8,656 nt of DNA, from NCBI GenBank assembly GCA_028719265.1, contig JAQUKF010000047.1:1-8656 (forward strand), in the 5' to 3' direction. The stretch comes from Candidatus Omnitrophota bacterium (GTDB lineage Bacteria > Omnitrophota > Gorgyraeia > Gygaellales > Profunditerraquicolaceae). A program made the translations under genes and the position numbers. The notes under the pieces were generated by a model. That model worked only from the letters and a program-made list of their open reading frames with translations. It did not search any database and was not told the DNA's origin. Of this stretch, positions 6,936-8,656 are shown one piece after another (position 1 is the first letter of the stretch; the number at the start of each line of letters is the position of its first letter).

Positions 6936-7271
6936 ATGGAAGATAAGGATATTAAGAGAAAAGCCAAACGTAAGGATTTCTCCTGTGAGATAAAAGCGCG
7001 TTTCGGCGGTCATGGCGATTATACGTTTTTCGCGGTCAAGGATATAAGCGCAACGGGCATAAGGGTCATAATAACGAGGATGGTTAAGCCCGGAGACGAG
7101 CTTGAGATCGAGATGTTTATCAACGGCTGGATCATCCATTGTAAAGGAAAGATCGCCTGGGCTTTGCTGCTGCGTCCGGGATTCGGCGGGATCAATTCTT
7201 TCGACGCGGGCGTGGAGTTTTGCGGGATGGACGCGCAAGATAAGGATTTCCTGGAGAAATTAACCCAGTAG
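6936..7271 (+). CDS. PilZ-domain protein (predicted c-di-GMP receptor)
   Basis: This 111-residue protein is essentially one PilZ domain. The c-di-GMP binding signature is complete: RxxxR as RKAKR (R8 and R12) and D/NxSxxG as DISATG (36-41). The second half (ELEIEMFINGW, KGKIAW, DAGVEF) matches the beta-barrel of the family. A stand-alone PilZ protein senses c-di-GMP and acts on a partner, often in type IV pilus, flagellar or polysaccharide systems. ATG 6936 has AAAAGG at 6921-6926, 9 nt upstream. The gene is 120 bp upstream of a pilin-like gene and lies between the two palindromic repeats. A link to pilus-like structures is suggested by position only. Confidence 0.88.
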   Translation: MEDKDIKRKAKRKDFSCEIKARFGGHGDYTFFAVKDISATGIRVIITRMVKPGDELEIEMFINGWIIHCKGKIAWALLLRPGFGGINSFDAGVEFCGMDAQDKDFLEKLTQ

Positions 7272-7391
7272 TAACGATAGTATTGTGGGGGTTATCAAGG
7301 TTTATTGATTTAGCTAAAAAATATTTTTCTTGCGGCCTGATAGCCATCGGGAATTAATGATAAAGCGGATTGTATTGAAAGGGGAATATTG

Positions 7392-7790
7392 ATGAAAGTG
7401 AAGGGTTTTTCTCTGAGCCGGATGATGATACTATTTACGATCTTTATATTGCTGGCGGTCATAGCCTTTCCTTATCTGACTACATCCGAAAAAGCCTCTG
7501 CCGCGGCCGCAAAGGAAGCAATACGCAAACTTTCCATCGCCGCTGAGAATTACGCAACTTCGCACAGCGGGGCGTATCCGGCTAGCGTGGATGAGTTGGG
7601 GGAGTTTATCGCCTCGGCGGGTAAATATTGCGCCAGCGCAACCGGGGCAACCACGGTTTGCGGTGAATACAGCTTCGCTTGTACATTGGGCTCCGGCGGT
7701 TACACTTTTTCGGCCAGTCCCGTTGTGGCCGGCTCGGCAGGCAATATCACTTACACCGCTACTACAGGCGGGCTCATCGATCCCTCCTAA
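7392..7790 (+). CDS. Type IV pilin-like protein with Arg at the Glu5 position
   Basis: This 132-residue protein has a pilin/pseudopilin layout: short basic leader ending in Gly (MKVKG), a hydrophobic N-terminal helix (about 6-28), then a small globular domain. A prepilin-peptidase site G5|F6-S-L is plausible, but mature position 5, normally Glu, is Arg10 (FSLSR). ENYA-x4-GAYPA-x4-L (52-69) is a typical pseudopilin helix-to-loop segment. Cys80, Cys90 and Cys97 could form a disulfide. The segment G103-I129 aligns without gaps with G102-I128 of the gene at 8005. ATG 7392 has AAAGGGG at 7378-7384 with 7-nt spacing; the adjacent TTG at 7389 is less likely. The 120-bp gap before it contains a 10-bp palindrome TTTAGCTAAA (7309-7318) of unknown meaning. 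Palindromic repeat copy 2 follows the stop directly. Substrate or structure is unknown. Confidence 0.8.
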   Translation: MKVKGFSLSRMMILFTIFILLAVIAFPYLTTSEKASAAAAKEAIRKLSIAAENYATSHSGAYPASVDELGEFIASAGKYCASATGATTVCGEYSFACTLGSGGYTFSASPVVAGSAGNITYTATTGGLIDPS

Positions 7791-7795
7791 TAATC

Positions 7796-7913
7796 CGGGA
7801 CGCTTTCGTTATCCCATTGTTTCCGTTGAAGTTGCAAAACAATTCTTTTGGCTCTAGCAGTAGGAATTGTTTTGTAATTCAATGAAGTTGAAGGAGTTAT
7901 GGAAAGCGTCTTG
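7796..7913. repeat. 118-bp imperfect palindromic element, copy 2
   Basis: By my hand alignment, the 112-bp core (GACGC at 7799 to GCGTC at 7910) differs from copy 1 at 11 positions, mostly transitions, with no gaps. The outer arms are GACGCTTTC (7799-7807) and GAAAGCGTC (7902-7910), and the central CAAAACAATTC/GAATTGTTTTG pair is fully conserved. In this copy the symmetry extends outward to TAATCC (7791-7796) and GGATTA (7913-7918), so the palindrome begins immediately after the stop codon of the pilin-like gene. Two short overlapping reading frames from the pilin gene end inside it; they are artefacts of the repeat, not genes. Confidence 0.9.
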
Positions 7914-7932
7914 GATTAGGGTGGGAAAAGTG

Positions 7933-7960
7933 TTGCTAAATACCCTCTTTATGCTAAAAT
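7933..7960 (+). promoter_or_regulatory. Predicted extended -10 promoter before the second pilin-like gene
   Basis: TTGCTA (7933-7938) and TAAAAT (7955-7960) are 16 bp apart, and TGC directly before the -10 gives an extended -10 element. A start near 7967 would leave a leader of about 38 nt before ATG 8005. It lies 20 bp after repeat copy 2, mirroring the promoter placed after copy 1. Confidence 0.6.
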
Positions 7961-8004
7961 CAAGAAAATAACTTTTTTCTAAATAGGCATTTAAGGTTTA
8001 GCTG

Positions 8005-8415
8005 ATGAATAATAAAGCACGCAGTTTCGTTACGATCATGATCATTGTGGGTTTAAGCGTGGTCTTGCTGCGCACGGCGATCCACAAGCTGATCATTTAC
8101 AACATTGAGCGCAACCAGTCTCTGGCGCTGGTCAATGTGAAACTTTTTTACACGGCCCTGGAGAATTACGCCAAGGACAACAAAGGGGTTTACCCCGCCA
8201 ATATCAATCAGCTTACCAAGGGTAATCCGGTTTATCTGGAGAAAGATTACCTTGCTGCCCCCTCGGTGAAGGGTTATGAATATGAATGCCAGAGGATGGA
8301 TGCGACGGGATACAGCTGTTCGGCGACCCCGGTAAACTGCAATTTTACCGGTAAAAAAGCATTCACGATATCTACCGGCGGATTGATTATTACCGAAGAC
8401 TGCGACGGCAAATAA
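8005..8415 (+). CDS. Pilin-like membrane-anchored protein, diverged paralogue of the upstream pilin-like protein
   Basis: This 136-residue protein has a basic N-terminus (MNNKARS), one hydrophobic helix (about 8-25) and an extracytoplasmic domain. It shares with the protein at 7392 the ENYA-x4-G-x-YPA-x4-L segment (53-70) at identical spacing and the gap-free C-terminal block G102-I128, ending TGGLI in both. This supports common descent by duplication. The prepilin motif is badly eroded: Ser rather than Gly before Phe8, and Met in place of Glu5 of a mature pilin, so processing by prepilin peptidase is doubtful. Cys95, Cys105, Cys112 and Cys133 may form two disulfides. ATG 8005 has AAGG at 7993-7996, 8 nt upstream, and its own predicted promoter. 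It may be a minor pseudopilin or an uncleaved surface anchor. Gene reality is well supported by the shared motifs. Confidence 0.8.
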   Translation: MNNKARSFVTIMIIVGLSVVLLRTAIHKLIIYNIERNQSLALVNVKLFYTALENYAKDNKGVYPANINQLTKGNPVYLEKDYLAAPSVKGYEYECQRMDATGYSCSATPVNCNFTGKKAFTISTGGLIITEDCDGK

Positions 8416-8523
8416 AGCTTGGGAAAAATTGTCCCGCTTGCTTGACAAGGCGAAGAATTCCGGATGGTCTTCCTTCCAGAGATCCAGATATTTTGGGATC
8501 AAGATAAGTTGAGTTTGTAAGTT

Positions 8524-8656
8524 ATGTATAAAGTTAATTTCATATTTTCCAAGAAGGGCTTGATGCGATATATTTCGCATTTAGACCTGATGCGCCTATT
8601 TACGCGCGCCATGCGCCGGGCGGAGCTGCCTTTGAAAATGACCGAAGGCTTCAGCC
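8524..8656 (+). CDS. Radical-SAM-linked protein, DUF2344/TIGR03936 family, 3'-truncated
   Basis: Only the first 44 residues are visible, and the frame is open to the last base. They match the conserved opening of the DUF2344 family: YKVNFIFSKKG, then YISHLDLMRLFTRAMRRAEL, then PLKMTEGFS. In many bacteria this domain is fused to, or encoded beside, a TIGR03960-type radical SAM protein, often near ribonuclease G and ribosomal protein genes. Its biochemical role is not established as far as I know. ATG 8524 follows an in-frame stop at 8518-8520, so the start is well bounded, although no good Shine-Dalgarno is visible. The upstream neighbour is a pilin-like gene, so if a radical SAM partner exists it is downstream or elsewhere. 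Confidence 0.85.
   Translation, partial: MYKVNFIFSKKGLMRYISHLDLMRLFTRAMRRAELPLKMTEGFS

Noticed and set aside
6736..7698. Shared string TTGGGCTCCGGC in repeat copy 1 and inside the first pilin-like gene (near 7686)
   Set aside because: Only 12 bases match, the flanks differ, and copy 2 lacks the same string, so chance is the simplest explanation.
7591..7885. Two small + strand reading frames overlapping the end of the pilin-like gene and repeat copy 2
   Set aside because: They are other-frame readings of the pilin gene that run into the palindrome. The corresponding frames of copy 1 give similar short peptides, so they are repeat artefacts.
6684..7918. Palindromes as integron attC sites (they follow stop codons and are in the attC size range)
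   Set aside because: attC ends need RYYYAAC and GTTRRRY core boxes; here the outer ends are CAAGACGC and GCGTCTTG. No integrase is visible, and two genes with a promoter lie between the copies.
8416..8450. Intrinsic terminator after the second pilin-like gene (GGGA near 8421 and TCCC near 8432)
   Set aside because: The stem is only about 4 bp and no T run follows.

Overview
The window is 8.66 kb of bacterial chromosome with every recognisable gene on the + strand, packed tightly with two ATGA stop/start overlaps and one longer overlap. Gene content is housekeeping plus small type IV pilin-like proteins. Together with moderate GC and a His-tailed cobalt/nickel-type ECF ATPase, this suggests an uncultivated Gram-negative lineage. 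Candidatus Omnitrophota is my best guess, but that is an inference from gene style; no marker gene here proves it.

Region 1 (1-3976): the 3' part of glycine dehydrogenase subunit 2 (gcvPB), a LplA/LipM-family lipoyl-attachment enzyme, lipoyl synthase (lipA), and an extended SDR/NAD-dependent epimerase-like protein overlapping lipA by 4 bp. The first three form a logical set: the glycine cleavage system needs lipoylated GcvH, the LipM-like enzyme can place octanoate on it, and LipA inserts the two sulfurs.

Region 2 (about 3984-6681): a compact unit of thyX (flavin-dependent thymidylate synthase, GTG start behind a strong Shine-Dalgarno), cbiQ and cbiO (T and A components of a cobalt/nickel-type ECF transporter, the ATPase ending in a His-rich tail), and a small cupin. 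No substrate-binding CbiM/CbiN or S component is in the window.

Region 3 (6684-8415): two copies, about 90% identical, of a 118-bp symmetric imperfect palindrome. Each sits directly behind a stop codon (the cupin gene and the first pilin-like gene), and each is followed within 20 bp by a sigma70-like promoter with 16-bp spacing. Between them lie a PilZ-domain gene and a pilin-like gene. After the second copy comes a second pilin-like gene, a diverged paralogue of the first. Both pilin-like proteins lack the Glu5 of normal type IV pilins. This region holds the most unusual content of the window.

Region 4 (8524-end): the 5' end of a DUF2344/TIGR03936-type radical-SAM-linked protein, cut by the window edge. 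I see no tRNA, rRNA, CRISPR, integrase, transposase or prophage genes.
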